DNA from: Comamonadaceae bacterium PBBC2
Lineage (GTDB): Bacteria > Pseudomonadota > Gammaproteobacteria > Burkholderiales > Burkholderiaceae_C
DNA length: 64,000 nucleotides
Direction: 5' to 3'
NCBI GenBank assembly: GCA_002255935.1
Contig: NKIO01000004.1
Span: forward strand, 1 to 64,000
Part shown: piece after piece, positions 9,749-18,819 of the stretch
How the letters are laid out: each line of letters starts with the position of its first letter
How positions within the stretch are numbered: position 1 is the first letter of the stretch
Position numbers and translations under genes: made by a program
The notes under the pieces: model-generated
The model's input: only the letters and a program-made list of their open reading frames with translations
Databases searched by the model: none
What the model was told of the DNA's origin: nothing

Positions 9749-9810
9749 ATGTGGGCGTGCGCGTGAGCGCGCCCAGGCGTGCATGTGTGCGAGCGCGCGA
9801 GCGCACGCGA
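9749..9810. other. Alternating purine-pyrimidine GC tract (Z-DNA-prone) before topB
   Basis: About 60 bp dominated by alternating GT/GC steps, for example GCGTGCATGTGTGCGAGCGC, lying between the SET gene and topB and ending 18 bp before the topB ATG. The ORF track reads through it in frame, but the resulting peptide is low-complexity and the topoisomerase N-terminus begins later. Such tracts can adopt Z-DNA under negative supercoiling; any regulatory role is inference. Confidence 0.6.
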
Positions 9811-9827
9811 GACAAGGGATTGTAGAC

Positions 9828-12758
9828 ATGAAAACTTTGGTGATTGCAGAGAAGCCTTCGGTGGCTCAAGACATCGTGCGGGCCCTGACCCCTGTGGCGG
9901 GCAAGTTCGAAAAACACGAGGACCATTTTGAGAGCGACACCTATGTGGTGACGAGCGCGGTGGGCCACCTGGTGGAGATCCAGGCCCCCGAGCAATACGA
10001 TGTGAAACGCGGCAAGTGGAGCTTTGCCAACTTGCCCGTCATTCCGCCACACTTTGACTTGAAGCCGGTGGACAAGACCAAGAGCCGCTTGACGGCCGTG
10101 GTCAGGCAAGCCAAGCGCAAGGACGTGACAGCCATCATCAACGCCTGTGACGCGGGCCGCGAAGGGGAGTTGATCTTCCGCCTGATCGAGCAGTACGCCG
10201 GTGGTACCAAACCGCTGAACAAACCCGTCAAGCGCTTGTGGCTGCAGTCTATGACGCCGCAAGCGATCCGCGACGGCTTTGACAGCCTGCGCAGCGAACA
10301 GCAAATGCAGGGCCTGGCCGACGCCGCCCGCAGCCGCTCTGAGGCCGACTGGCTGGTGGGCATCAACGGCACCCGCGCCATGACCGCGTTCAACTCGCGC
10401 GATGGCGGCTTTTTCTTGACCACCGTGGGCCGGGTGCAAACGCCCACGCTGGCCGTGGTGGTCGAGCGCGAAGAACAAATCCGCAAGTTCATCAGCCGCG
10501 ATTACTGGGAGATCCACGCCGAGTTTGCTGCCGCCGCAGGCACCTACCCTGGCAAGTGGTTTGACCCCGCTTGGAAAAAAGAAGAAGACGCCGAAAAGAA
10601 AGCCGACCGCCAATGGACCGCTGCCGAGGCACAAGCCATCGTCAACGCCGTGCGCGGCCAAAAAGCCACCGTCACCGAAGAGGCCACGCCCACCACGCAA
10701 GCCAGCCCTGGCCTGTTTGACCTGACCAGTTTGCAGCGTGAGGCCAACGGCAAGTTCGGCTTCTCGGCCAAAACCACGCTGGCGCTGGCGCAAAGCCTGT
10801 ACGAACGCCACAAGGCCCTGACCTACCCGCGTACCGACTCGCGCCACCTGCCCGAAGACTATGTGCCCGTGGCCAAACAGACTTTCGAGATGCTGGCCGA
10901 CAGCGGCATGCGCCACCTGGCCCCCCACGCCCTGACGGCGCTCAACAACAACTACGTGCGCAAGATCCCGCGTGTGTTCGACAACAAAAAGGTGTCGGAC
11001 CACTTCGCCATCATCCCCACGCTTCAAGCGCCCAGCGGCTTGTCTGAGGCCGAGCAAAAGCTGTATGACCTGGTGGTGCGCCGCTTCATGGCGGTGTTCT
11101 TCCCCAGCGCCGAATACCAAGTCACCACCCGCATCAGCGTGGCCGCAGGCCACAGCTTCAAGACCGTGGGCAAGGTGTTGGTCAAGCCCGGTTGGCTCGC
11201 CATCTATGGCAAGGAAGCCGCCAATGAAGTTGAAGACGCCAAAGACGGTGACAAGGGCCAGAACCTGGTGCCGGTGCAGCCGGGCGAACAAGTCGGCGTC
11301 GAGTCGGTCGAAGCCAAGGGCCTCAAGACCCGCCCACCGGCACGCTACTCAGAAGCCACGCTGCTGGGCGCCATGGAAGGCGCGGGCAAGATGGTGGACG
11401 ACGACGAGCTGCGCGAAGCCATGCAAGAAAAAGGCTTGGGCACACCAGCCACCCGCGCCGCGACCATCGAAGGCCTGATCAACGAGAAGTACATGCTGCG
11501 CGAAGGCCGCGAGATGATCCCGACGGCCAAGGCCTTCCAACTCATGACGCTGTTGCGCGGCTTGCAGGTCGAAGAACTCTCCAAGCCTGAGCTCACCGGC
11601 GAATGGGAATACAAGCTCGCCCAGATGGAGCAAGGCAAACTCAGCCGCGCCACCTTCATGGCCGAGATCGCGGCCATGACCGAGCACATCGTCAAGAAAG
11701 CCAAAGAGTACGACCGCGACACCGTGCCCGGTGACTACGCCACCCTGAGCACGCCCTGCCCCAACTGCGGCGGCGTGGTCAAAGAAAACTACCGCCGCTA
11801 TACCTGCACCGGCGCCAACGGCGCATCCGAAGGCTGCGGCTTCTCGTTTGGCAAATCGCCCGCGGGCCGCACCTTTGAGCCGGTCGAAGTTGAGCAGTTC
11901 ATGCGCGACAAAAAGATCGGCCCGCTGGACGGCTTCCGCTCCAAGGCCGGCTGGCCCTTCGTGGCCGAGATGGCGCTCAAGTACAACGAAGAAGAAAAGA
12001 ACTGGAAGCTCGAGTTTGACTTCGGCGACGACAAGAAAAACGAAGACACCGGCGAGATCGTCGAGTTCACCGACGCCTCGCTGGGCGCCTGCCCCAAGTG
12101 CGGCAGCGCGGTACACGAGCACGGCAGCAACTACGTGTGCAGCAAAGCCGTGCCGACGAACGAACAGCCTACCCCCAGCTGCGACTTCAAGAGCGGCCAA
12201 ATCATCTTGCAGCAACCCATCGAGCGCGAGCAGTTCAGCAAATTGCTGAGCACCGGCAAGACCGACTTGCTCGACAAGTTCGTCAGCAACCGCACGCGCC
12301 GCAGTTTCAAGGCCATGCTGGCCTGGAACCCCGAAGAGGGCAAAGTCAGCTTCGAGTTCGAGCAGCGCGAAGGCGGCAAGAAATACCCGCCGCGCAAGAC
12401 AGCCGCCAAAAAGACCCCGTTTGGCAAAGTGGCCGTGAAGAAGGCCGCCACCAAAACCACTGCGGCCAAAACCCCCGCTGCCAAAAAAGCTGCCAAAACC
12501 GCCGCCCCCAAAGCGCCGCGCAAAGCCGCTGTGGGCACCTTGAAGCCCAGCGCCTCATTGGCCGCCGTGATCGGTGACGGCACCTACGCCCGCACCGAAG
12601 TGGTCAAGAAAATCTGGGACTACATCAAAGCCAACGGCCTGCAAGACCCAGCCGACAAACGCTCCATCAAAGCCGATGGCAAGCTGCAAGCCGTGTTCGG
12701 CAAAGACCAAGCCACCATGTTCGAGCTGGCCGGCATCATCGGCAAGCACTTGAGCTGA
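9828..12758 (+). CDS. topB: DNA topoisomerase III with C-terminal SWIB domain
   Basis: Type IA topoisomerase of 976 aa that relaxes and decatenates DNA. The Toprim domain opens MKTLVIAEKPSVAQDIVRAL and has DAGREGE. The catalytic Tyr lies in ALTYPRTDSRHL. Zinc-finger-like Cys sets follow (CPNCGG and CTG..GCGF; CPKCGSAVHEHG with a later CDF). After a Lys/Ala linker (about residues 855-900), residues 905-976 form a SWIB/MDM2-like domain (VGTLKPSASLAAVIGDGTYA). ATG 9828 is chosen because the 30 extra residues in the track are encoded by a GC repeat. TopA-SWIB fusions are known in Chlamydia. Confidence 0.94.
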   Translation: MKTLVIAEKPSVAQDIVRALTPVAGKFEKHEDHFESDTYVVTSAVGHLVEIQAPEQYDVKRGKWSFANLPVIPPHFDLKPVDKTKSRLTAVVRQAKRKDVTAIINACDAGREGELIFRLIEQYAGGTKPLNKPVKRLWLQSMTPQAIRDGFDSLRSEQQMQGLADAARSRSEADWLVGINGTRAMTAFNSRDGGFFLTTVGRVQTPTLAVVVEREEQIRKFISRDYWEIHAEFAAAAGTYPGKWFDPAWKKEEDAEKKADRQWTAAEAQAIVNAVRGQKATVTEEATPTTQASPGLFDLTSLQREANGKFGFSAKTTLALAQSLYERHKALTYPRTDSRHLPEDYVPVAKQTFEMLADSGMRHLAPHALTALNNNYVRKIPRVFDNKKVSDHFAIIPTLQAPSGLSEAEQKLYDLVVRRFMAVFFPSAEYQVTTRISVAAGHSFKTVGKVLVKPGWLAIYGKEAANEVEDAKDGDKGQNLVPVQPGEQVGVESVEAKGLKTRPPARYSEATLLGAMEGAGKMVDDDELREAMQEKGLGTPATRAATIEGLINEKYMLREGREMIPTAKAFQLMTLLRGLQVEELSKPELTGEWEYKLAQMEQGKLSRATFMAEIAAMTEHIVKKAKEYDRDTVPGDYATLSTPCPNCGGVVKENYRRYTCTGANGASEGCGFSFGKSPAGRTFEPVEVEQFMRDKKIGPLDGFRSKAGWPFVAEMALKYNEEEKNWKLEFDFGDDKKNEDTGEIVEFTDASLGACPKCGSAVHEHGSNYVCSKAVPTNEQPTPSCDFKSGQIILQQPIEREQFSKLLSTGKTDLLDKFVSNRTRRSFKAMLAWNPEEGKVSFEFEQREGGKKYPPRKTAAKKTPFGKVAVKKAATKTTAAKTPAAKKAAKTAAPKAPRKAAVGTLKPSASLAAVIGDGTYARTEVVKKIWDYIKANGLQDPADKRSIKADGKLQAVFGKDQATMFELAGIIGKHLS

Positions 12759-13123
12759 CCTCGACGCACGGAGGCTTGCCTTGGGCGCTGTTGCAGTTGT
12801 GACAGCTGTGGCTGCTGTCGGTATGTGGGAGCCCAACTGTGTTGGGCGATTCCTGGCAAACCGCTGTGCATGCATCGCCCAGCAAAGCTGAGCTCCCACA
12901 AAAAGCCCCCTCGTAGGCGCTGAACTTCTTCGCCGATTGCGCGCAAACCACCCCATCTACCGAGGGCTTACCCTTGCTCCGATCTCCCAAGACCCCATTT
13001 CTGCCAATAAAATAACAATTTAAAACATACTCACATCAATTAATTAGAACTTTGCAAGCAATTTATGGCCAATTGTTTGTAAGAATGAACCCTTGTTCAT
13101 CAACCATAGTCGGGGGTTCTTAA
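12759..13123. other. Spacer: REP-like repeats, then an AT-rich promoter region
   Basis: 365 bp without a gene. The first half holds three REP-like hairpins. From about 13005 the composition shifts sharply to AT (AAAATAACAATTTAAAACAT) up to the start of the VCBS-repeat gene. It probably contains that gene's promoter and may mark the edge of acquired DNA. Confidence 0.7.
12824..12939. repeat. Three REP-like hairpins (+, -, +)
   Basis: 12824-12851 GTGGGAGCCCAACTGTGTTG-GGCGATT (plus), 12873-12900 ATCGCCCAGCAAAGCTGAGC-TCCCACA (minus) and 12913-12939 GTAGGCGCTGAACTTCTTCG-CCGATT (plus, degraded). The first two form an inverted pair around a 21 bp spacer. The middle element has an altered stem, CCAG/CTGA. 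Confidence 0.8.
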
Positions 13124-15160
13124 ATGCTAAACGTCAACGTTATCAATGCCAAAAACACACAAAAATTAGAAGTTAAACCAGGCCAGCCGGTCAACCTGAA
13201 GGTCGATCCCAACACCCGTTTTGAACTGGTCGATCCAGCAAACGGTAAGGCACCTACGCAAATCAAGGCCCGACGGGTGGGCGACAACCTTGAAATCGTG
13301 ACGGACGAAAAAGCGCAGATTGAAGACGAGGCCGTCAGCAATGCACAGACGCCGGATTTGGTCTTGGAGAACTATTACAAGCAAGAAGATGTGAGCCTTT
13401 TCGCAGGTGAAGGTGAGCAGGCCGTGAGCTATGTTCCAGTGGACGGTGCTGCCTACAGTTCTTATGCAGCGATGAACACATCGGCGACGACAGGGGCAGC
13501 TGTTGCTGCGCTGCCTTTGTTGAGTCCTTGGGTGGGCGTGGCCGCAGGAGCAGGCTTGGCTGCGGCTGGTGGCGGAGGTGGCGGCAGCGGCAGCTCGCCT
13601 CAAGTGGCGAATAAGGCGCCTGTGGCGAAAGATGACGTGAAGTCGGTTACTGAAAATGGAACTCTCGAAGGCTCAGTTCCAAGCGCTACTGATCCTGATG
13701 GTGCCGTTGTACGCTATGAATTGGTTAGTAATGTGGCGAATTCAGATGGAATTTTGATTTTTAATTCAAACGGAACTTACAAGTTTAAACCCAGTAATTT
13801 TGATTATTTGGCTGAAGGTGAAAAGGCAACAGTTACATTCAAATATACTGCGGTAGATGGTTATGGCGCAAAGAGTGAGCCTAAAACAGTCACCATCACG
13901 GTTACTGGAACAAATGACAATCCTGAGATTGTTGCTATAAATTCCGGAAATCAGCCTGATATTTCCAATGTTATGCTAACTGAAAATGGTAAGGGGATTT
14001 CGACACATGGAACTTTAACTGTTCAAGATAAAGATATTTATGAGCCAGTGAGCTTCATTTTGAACGCTACAAAAGTCGACTTTGAAGGCACAACATTTAT
14101 GCATATTAATCCCGATGAAAGTCCGGAGATTGTTGATTTTGTGTTGCCTTTGTTAACACTAAAAAACACAATTGGAAAGCTGGTAACCGACCCACATAAT
14201 TTAACTTGGAATTTTGATTATTTGGATAGTGATGCATCATTCTTTAGTGCAATTCCAGAGGGTCAGACTTTGGTGATTAATTACACAATTGAAGTTATGG
14301 ATCCGCATGGGTCTGTAGCTACGAAAGTCATTACCGTTTCCATACTTGGAACCAATGACGCACCTGTTGTCAATGTTGATGCTGGCCACAATTCAGTTTT
14401 GGAGCTTGCTGAAACAAACGGAATTATTCAAGGAGGAGATGAATTGACCTTGATGGATCCTGATATTAATGACTATGTGACTTTTCATATTAGTAAAGTA
14501 TTGGCCAACGGATATTCCATAGATCCTGCTAACGATGAGCTTCAATTTTGGGACATGTTAAAGGTGTCTGTGGGAAAAGACATCAATGGAAATCCGCTCA
14601 CATTAAGTGATTCAAATAATATCCGTTGGGATTTCTCATCGGTTCACTCCTATGATTTTGATCCTTTGCAAAAAGATAGTGTTTTGAAATTGGAGTATAC
14701 AATTGAATTTACGGATAGTCATGGTGCGGTAAGTGAAAAAACAATCTCAGTAAATATAACGGGCACGAATGATGCGCCATTAATTTTCACGGATATAGAA
14801 ACTGATAGTGCAGATGAAAAAATTGACGGTAACTTTGATGCCCAAGGTACTTTTACGGTGATTGATGAAGATGTTCCACTGTCCTCAAAAGTATCAGTTG
14901 TAAAACTAAAAAATGACTTAAGCCCAGCAGGCCAGGAAATTGATATTTCCAACATCAATTTGGCAAGTCTATTGACAACCAGCGGTACATTTGTAGATAA
15001 AAACGAACTTCATAACTTAACTTGGAAATTTAATGGAGAAGCCACACTGGTTAAAGATTTGGGGCTTTCCACGGGTGCCTATACATTGGTATACGACATC
15101 GCCATCAGCGATCAGGCCTTAACAAGCCATCAAACCGTCAACATCCATTTTCAGGTTTGA
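13124..15160 (+). CDS. VCBS/cadherin-like repeat surface protein, AT-rich
   Basis: A 678 aa putative adhesin. Residues 1-110 resemble the cytosolic prefix of Bap-type type I secretion adhesins. Residues about 118-155 are hydrophobic and Gly-rich, with a long glycine run. Then come about four Ig/cadherin-like repeats, the first three ending TVTGTNDNPEI, SILGTNDAPVV and NITGTNDAPLI (near residues 260, 408 and 545), and a last incomplete one. There is no RTX nonapeptide block or clear C-terminal secretion signal, and no ABC/MFP/TolC genes are near. The repeat part is conspicuously AT-rich, suggesting transfer or relaxed codon use. It may be a truncated relic of a larger adhesin. Confidence 0.85.
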   Translation: MLNVNVINAKNTQKLEVKPGQPVNLKVDPNTRFELVDPANGKAPTQIKARRVGDNLEIVTDEKAQIEDEAVSNAQTPDLVLENYYKQEDVSLFAGEGEQAVSYVPVDGAAYSSYAAMNTSATTGAAVAALPLLSPWVGVAAGAGLAAAGGGGGGSGSSPQVANKAPVAKDDVKSVTENGTLEGSVPSATDPDGAVVRYELVSNVANSDGILIFNSNGTYKFKPSNFDYLAEGEKATVTFKYTAVDGYGAKSEPKTVTITVTGTNDNPEIVAINSGNQPDISNVMLTENGKGISTHGTLTVQDKDIYEPVSFILNATKVDFEGTTFMHINPDESPEIVDFVLPLLTLKNTIGKLVTDPHNLTWNFDYLDSDASFFSAIPEGQTLVINYTIEVMDPHGSVATKVITVSILGTNDAPVVNVDAGHNSVLELAETNGIIQGGDELTLMDPDINDYVTFHISKVLANGYSIDPANDELQFWDMLKVSVGKDINGNPLTLSDSNNIRWDFSSVHSYDFDPLQKDSVLKLEYTIEFTDSHGAVSEKTISVNITGTNDAPLIFTDIETDSADEKIDGNFDAQGTFTVIDEDVPLSSKVSVVKLKNDLSPAGQEIDISNINLASLLTTSGTFVDKNELHNLTWKFNGEATLVKDLGLSTGAYTLVYDIAISDQALTSHQTVNIHFQV

Positions 15161-15193
15161 TGCTCTTCGTTGAAGTGCGGGAATCTGTTCACC

Positions 15194-16123
15194 TCACCCA
15201 TTGAAATTCAACCCCAACCCCGCCACCGGCCAGTCATCCACTGCGATCAGCCGCCCTGTCGCAGACAGGGTGATGTAGGCGGTGCGGTGGCCGGGGCCGC
15301 CGAAGCAGATGTTGGTGGTGAAGGGGTCGGGCAGGGGCACGTGTTGCACTTGCTGGCCGTTGGGGCTGACGATGGAGATGCCGCCGTGCACCAAGGTGGC
15401 CACGCAGAGGTTGCCCTCGGCATCGACGGCCATCGAGTCAAAACGTTGGTAATGCCCGCCCGGTGATGCCGTCACCATGCGCGCGCCCTGGGGCGATGGC
15501 CAAGGGTCTTTGCGCACTTGGCCTGGGGCGGTGATGTCAAAGGCCCACACGCGGGCGCCTTCGGTCTCGGCGTAATAAAGCGTTTGGCCGTCGGGTGAGA
15601 GGGCAATGCCGTTGGGCGTCATCACCGGCTTGGCCACGGCGTGCACGCTTGAGCCGTTGGGCTGGGCATAGAACAGGCCGCCTCGGTCCATCTCGTGGTG
15701 GCGCACTTTGCCCAGGTCGGTGAAATAAAAACCGCCATGCGCGTCAAACACCAGGTCGTTGGGGCCGCGCAAGCCGATGCCGTCCACTTGTTCGTACAGG
15801 CGTTCAAATTTGCCGGTGTTCAGGTTCACCCGTTCGATGCGTCCGCCCGAGTAATCGTGCGCTTGCCCGATGGGGCGCAGGTAGTTGCCCGGGTCGCGCG
15901 TCCATTCAAAGCCACCGTTGTTGCAGATGTAGACCGCGCCGTCAGGCCCGATGGCCGCGCCGTTGGGGCCCGCGCCCAAGTCGGCCACCACCTGCACCCG
16001 CCCGTCGGCCGTCACGCGGGTGAGTGTGCCGCGTGCAATCTCGACCAACAGCACCGAGCCATCGTCCATGGCCACGGGCCCCTCGGGAAATTGCAGTCCT
16101 GTCGCCAGTTCTCTGATTTTCAT
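15194..16123 (-). CDS. SMP-30/gluconolactonase-family protein
   Basis: Six-bladed beta-propeller lactonase family, 309 aa from ATG 16123 (MKIRELATGLQFPEGPVAMDD). FPEGP contains the usual metal-binding Glu. GPNDLVFDAHGGFYFTDLG holds the conserved Asn-Asp motif, and TPNGIALSPDGQTLYYAET is the second metal/propeller repeat. It probably opens a sugar-acid or similar lactone; the natural substrate cannot be assigned. The track start is 18 residues upstream and lacks family support. It is divergent from the small secreted coiled-coil protein and convergent with the VCBS gene. Confidence 0.88.
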   Translation of the reverse strand: MKIRELATGLQFPEGPVAMDDGSVLLVEIARGTLTRVTADGRVQVVADLGAGPNGAAIGPDGAVYICNNGGFEWTRDPGNYLRPIGQAHDYSGGRIERVNLNTGKFERLYEQVDGIGLRGPNDLVFDAHGGFYFTDLGKVRHHEMDRGGLFYAQPNGSSVHAVAKPVMTPNGIALSPDGQTLYYAETEGARVWAFDITAPGQVRKDPWPSPQGARMVTASPGGHYQRFDSMAVDAEGNLCVATLVHGGISIVSPNGQQVQHVPLPDPFTTNICFGGPGHRTAYITLSATGRLIAVDDWPVAGLGLNFNG

Positions 16124-16292
16124 GCCGGTCCTTGAGCGTTGATCCTTCCAATGTATGCCGCGCCTAGCCTGCAGCAAGCGGGGATTCCCTAGGCTGACTA
16201 CACCTTGTGGTCAGCAGCAACACACCCTTGGGCAGATGGTGCGCGCTGCCCTGTGCGGGCACAGTGGCGCTTCCATTGCACAAGGAGTGATC

Positions 16293-16766
16293 ATGAAACG
16301 TTTCGTTGGGGGCTGCTTGCTGGCCTTGTCTTTGAGTGGGGCTTTGGCTGCTACGGAAACCGGTGTGGGCTCGGGCTTGGGCGCGGGCACCACCAAGTTC
16401 ATCGCGCGCCAAGAGCAAAACATCCATGCCATGGCTCAGGCGCGCACGCAAGAAAAGTCGGTGGGCGCCACGCGCAGCCTGATCAAGACGCAGACCAAAC
16501 TGATCAAGCAAACGCGGGAGCAAATGTCGGCCCAAGACGCGATGATTTTGCGCACCCGTGAGCAGATCAAGGACCACGACAAGGACGCAGCCATTGTGAA
16601 AGAGCAGCTGCAAGCGCAAGAAAAAGCACAGATGCAAACGCTGGATCAGCTCAAGGACCAAGACAAGGCGCTGGGCAAAACGCTGGAGCACTTGCAGGCG
16701 CAAGAAAAAGCGCAAATCCAGCTGCACGACACGCTCAAGGCGCAACGCGCTGTCAAAACCTCTTGA
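16293..16766 (+). CDS. Small secreted coiled-coil protein of unknown function
   Basis: 157 aa, starting at ATG 16293 with an AAGGAG ribosome site. Residues 1-20 (MKRFVGGCLLALSLSGALA) are a classic signal peptide, with Cys8 inside the hydrophobic core rather than at a lipobox. The mature part is a long charged helix, Gln/Lys/Asp/Glu-rich, with internal repeats such as EQLQAQEKAQMQTLDQLKDQ and LEHLQAQEKAQIQLHDTLKA. A periplasmic coiled-coil role is inferred. No named family was recognised. It converges with an acyl-CoA synthetase gene 6 bp away. Confidence 0.8.
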   Translation: MKRFVGGCLLALSLSGALAATETGVGSGLGAGTTKFIARQEQNIHAMAQARTQEKSVGATRSLIKTQTKLIKQTREQMSAQDAMILRTREQIKDHDKDAAIVKEQLQAQEKAQMQTLDQLKDQDKALGKTLEHLQAQEKAQIQLHDTLKAQRAVKTS

Positions 16767-16772
16767 GGGCCA

Positions 16773-18662
16773 TCACTCGCCGCTGATCACCTGCACCTTG
16801 ACGGGCAGCGCCGCGATCAGGGCTTGCAGCTCGCGGTGCAAGTCGCCATCGCCATCGCGCTCTAGGCTCACGCTCACGGGCAGGTCGCCTTGCGCGGTCA
16901 CGCGGGGGCGCACGGCCTTGACCCCGTACACCTGATCGACCAAGGCTTGCACCACCGCCCCCGTGGCCAAGGTGCGCAGTTCGGGCTTGTAGATCTTGCC
17001 CACATTGGTCACCGGCATGCGTTCCAAAATGGTGATGCGTTTGGGCTTGGCGGGCGCTTCGTCCACGCGCTCGGCGGTGAAGGCCAGCAACTCTTGCTCG
17101 CTCACTTGGGCGCCGGGCTTGAGCGAGGCAAAAGCCACGGGCAGCTCACCGGCATAAGCATCGGGCGCGCCCACGGCGGCGCACAGCTCCACGGCGGGGT
17201 GTGCGCCCAGTGCGTCTTCGATCACCTTGGGGTCGATGTTGTGGCCGCCCCGAATGATCAGGTCTTTGGCGCGGCCGGTCAGGTGCAAGCGGCCTTGCGC
17301 GTCTACAAATCCCACGTCGCCTGTGATGAGCCAGCCATCGGGCGTGAAGCTGCGGGCGGTCTCGGCCGCGTCCAGATAGCCTGAGAACAAATTGGGCCCT
17401 TGGTACAGCACCATGCCTTTGTCGCCTGCGGGCAGGGTTTGGGCAGTGGCTTGGCCATCGCTGTTCAGGCCCACGATGCGCACACTGGCATGCGGCAGCG
17501 GCCAGCCCACGCAGCCCGCAGGTGCGCTCAGGCCCGGTGGGGCCACGGTGCTCAGGCCTGCGGTTTCGGTCATGCCCAGGCTTTCGTTGATCTGCAGGCC
17601 AAAGGCTTGTTCAAAGCGCAAGGCCAGCTCGGGCGGCAAGGGTGCAGCCCCCGTGCGCACCGCGCGCAGGCGTGAAATGTCGGCCCCGGCCAGCGGCACC
17701 GCCGCCAGCGCGGCCAGCACCGTGGGCACGCCCGACATGAGCGTGCAGCCGTGGTGCCCCACCAGCCGCCAGTAGTTGGCGATCACCTCGCGGTTGCGAA
17801 ACAGGCTGGGTGTGGGGATCAGGATGTGCATGCCCACCGCCAGCGAGCACAAGGCCCCCGGCAACACACCGGCCACATGGAACAGCGGGTAGCCGTTGAG
17901 GGTCACGTCGCTGGCCTGAAAGCCTTGCATCTGCGCATTGGCCCAGGCGGTGAAGACCTGTGCCCCATGGCTGTGGCGGGCCAGCTTGGGCGCACCGGTG
18001 GTGCCACCGGTGTGAAAGTAGGCCGCGATGTCAGTGGCCTGAAACACCCGCCCGCTGAGCAGCCGGTCGCTCGCTTGCAGGGCGCGTGCCGCATGGAAGT
18101 CCTGCACGCCTGCGGGCAGTGCATCGCTTGGCGGCAGCGGGCCACCCTCGGGGTTGACCAGCAAAATGGTTTTCAGGGCGGGGCATTGTCTTTGCAGGCG
18201 CAGCGCTTTGGCGCGCATTTGGCTGTCGTCGTCCACGCCATGGGCGATCAGCACTTGCGCACCACTGGCACGCAGCAAAGACAAGAGCTTGTCCTCGCTC
18301 AGCAGCGGGTTCAGCGGCTGCACAATGCCCGCCGCCTCGCCACCCCACAGCGCCAGGTGGTAGGCCAGCCCGCCGGGCAGCATGGCGGCAACGACATCGG
18401 TGGGCTGCAAGCCCAGCGAATGCAACAGGTTGGCCGTTTGGTGAATGCCTTGCAGCAGCTGGCCATAGGTCCAGGTGGTGGCAGGGCCGCCGACCACTCC
18501 GGTGGCCAAGAAGGTGAGCGCGGGCCGGTCGGCATGCACTTGCGCGCTGGCGCGGATTAAGTCGTAGGTGCTGGGCCAAGGCATGGCCTCGGCCAAGGGG
18601 GTGGCGGCCACGCGTTGCAGCTCAGCCAAGGATTGAACGGGGGAGGAGACGGTCAGGTGCAT
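16773..18662 (-). CDS. AMP-forming acyl-CoA synthetase
   Basis: Adenylate-forming ligase of 629 aa that activates a carboxylic acid to acyl-CoA through acyl-AMP. The P-loop-like motif is HTGGTTGAPKLARHSH, followed by GYPLFHVAGVLPG, NESLGMTETAG (A5), GWLITGDVGFVDAQGRLHLTGRAKDLIIRGG (A7/A8 hinge) and a C-terminal region with the catalytic Lys near NVGKIYKPEL. It is about 60-80 residues longer than typical medium-chain ligases. The substrate class is unknown. It is divergent from the hydroxyacid dehydrogenase-like gene across 157 bp. Confidence 0.9.
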   Translation of the reverse strand: MHLTVSSPVQSLAELQRVAATPLAEAMPWPSTYDLIRASAQVHADRPALTFLATGVVGGPATTWTYGQLLQGIHQTANLLHSLGLQPTDVVAAMLPGGLAYHLALWGGEAAGIVQPLNPLLSEDKLLSLLRASGAQVLIAHGVDDDSQMRAKALRLQRQCPALKTILLVNPEGGPLPPSDALPAGVQDFHAARALQASDRLLSGRVFQATDIAAYFHTGGTTGAPKLARHSHGAQVFTAWANAQMQGFQASDVTLNGYPLFHVAGVLPGALCSLAVGMHILIPTPSLFRNREVIANYWRLVGHHGCTLMSGVPTVLAALAAVPLAGADISRLRAVRTGAAPLPPELALRFEQAFGLQINESLGMTETAGLSTVAPPGLSAPAGCVGWPLPHASVRIVGLNSDGQATAQTLPAGDKGMVLYQGPNLFSGYLDAAETARSFTPDGWLITGDVGFVDAQGRLHLTGRAKDLIIRGGHNIDPKVIEDALGAHPAVELCAAVGAPDAYAGELPVAFASLKPGAQVSEQELLAFTAERVDEAPAKPKRITILERMPVTNVGKIYKPELRTLATGAVVQALVDQVYGVKAVRPRVTAQGDLPVSVSLERDGDGDLHRELQALIAALPVKVQVISGE

Positions 18663-18819
18663 GCGTGATGGTAGCCACCGCCTGCGAGACGCTTTGTCAC
18701 GCAGGCGGCAAAGGTGGCAAAGGCTTGTGGGGCCGTGCAGGGCCTGTGCACAGGTGACAGGGGGCTGTGGCGCATGCTTTCAGAATGGGCATGCTTTTCC
18801 ACTGCACACAAGAGGCCAT

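Noticed and set aside
9738-9827. 30 codon N-terminal extension of topB
   Set aside because: Encoded by an alternating GC tract; the conserved topoisomerase N-terminus MKTLVIAEKPS starts at 9828.
9747-11291. 514 aa minus-strand ORF over topB
   Set aside because: Antisense shadow of topB with no recognisable motif.
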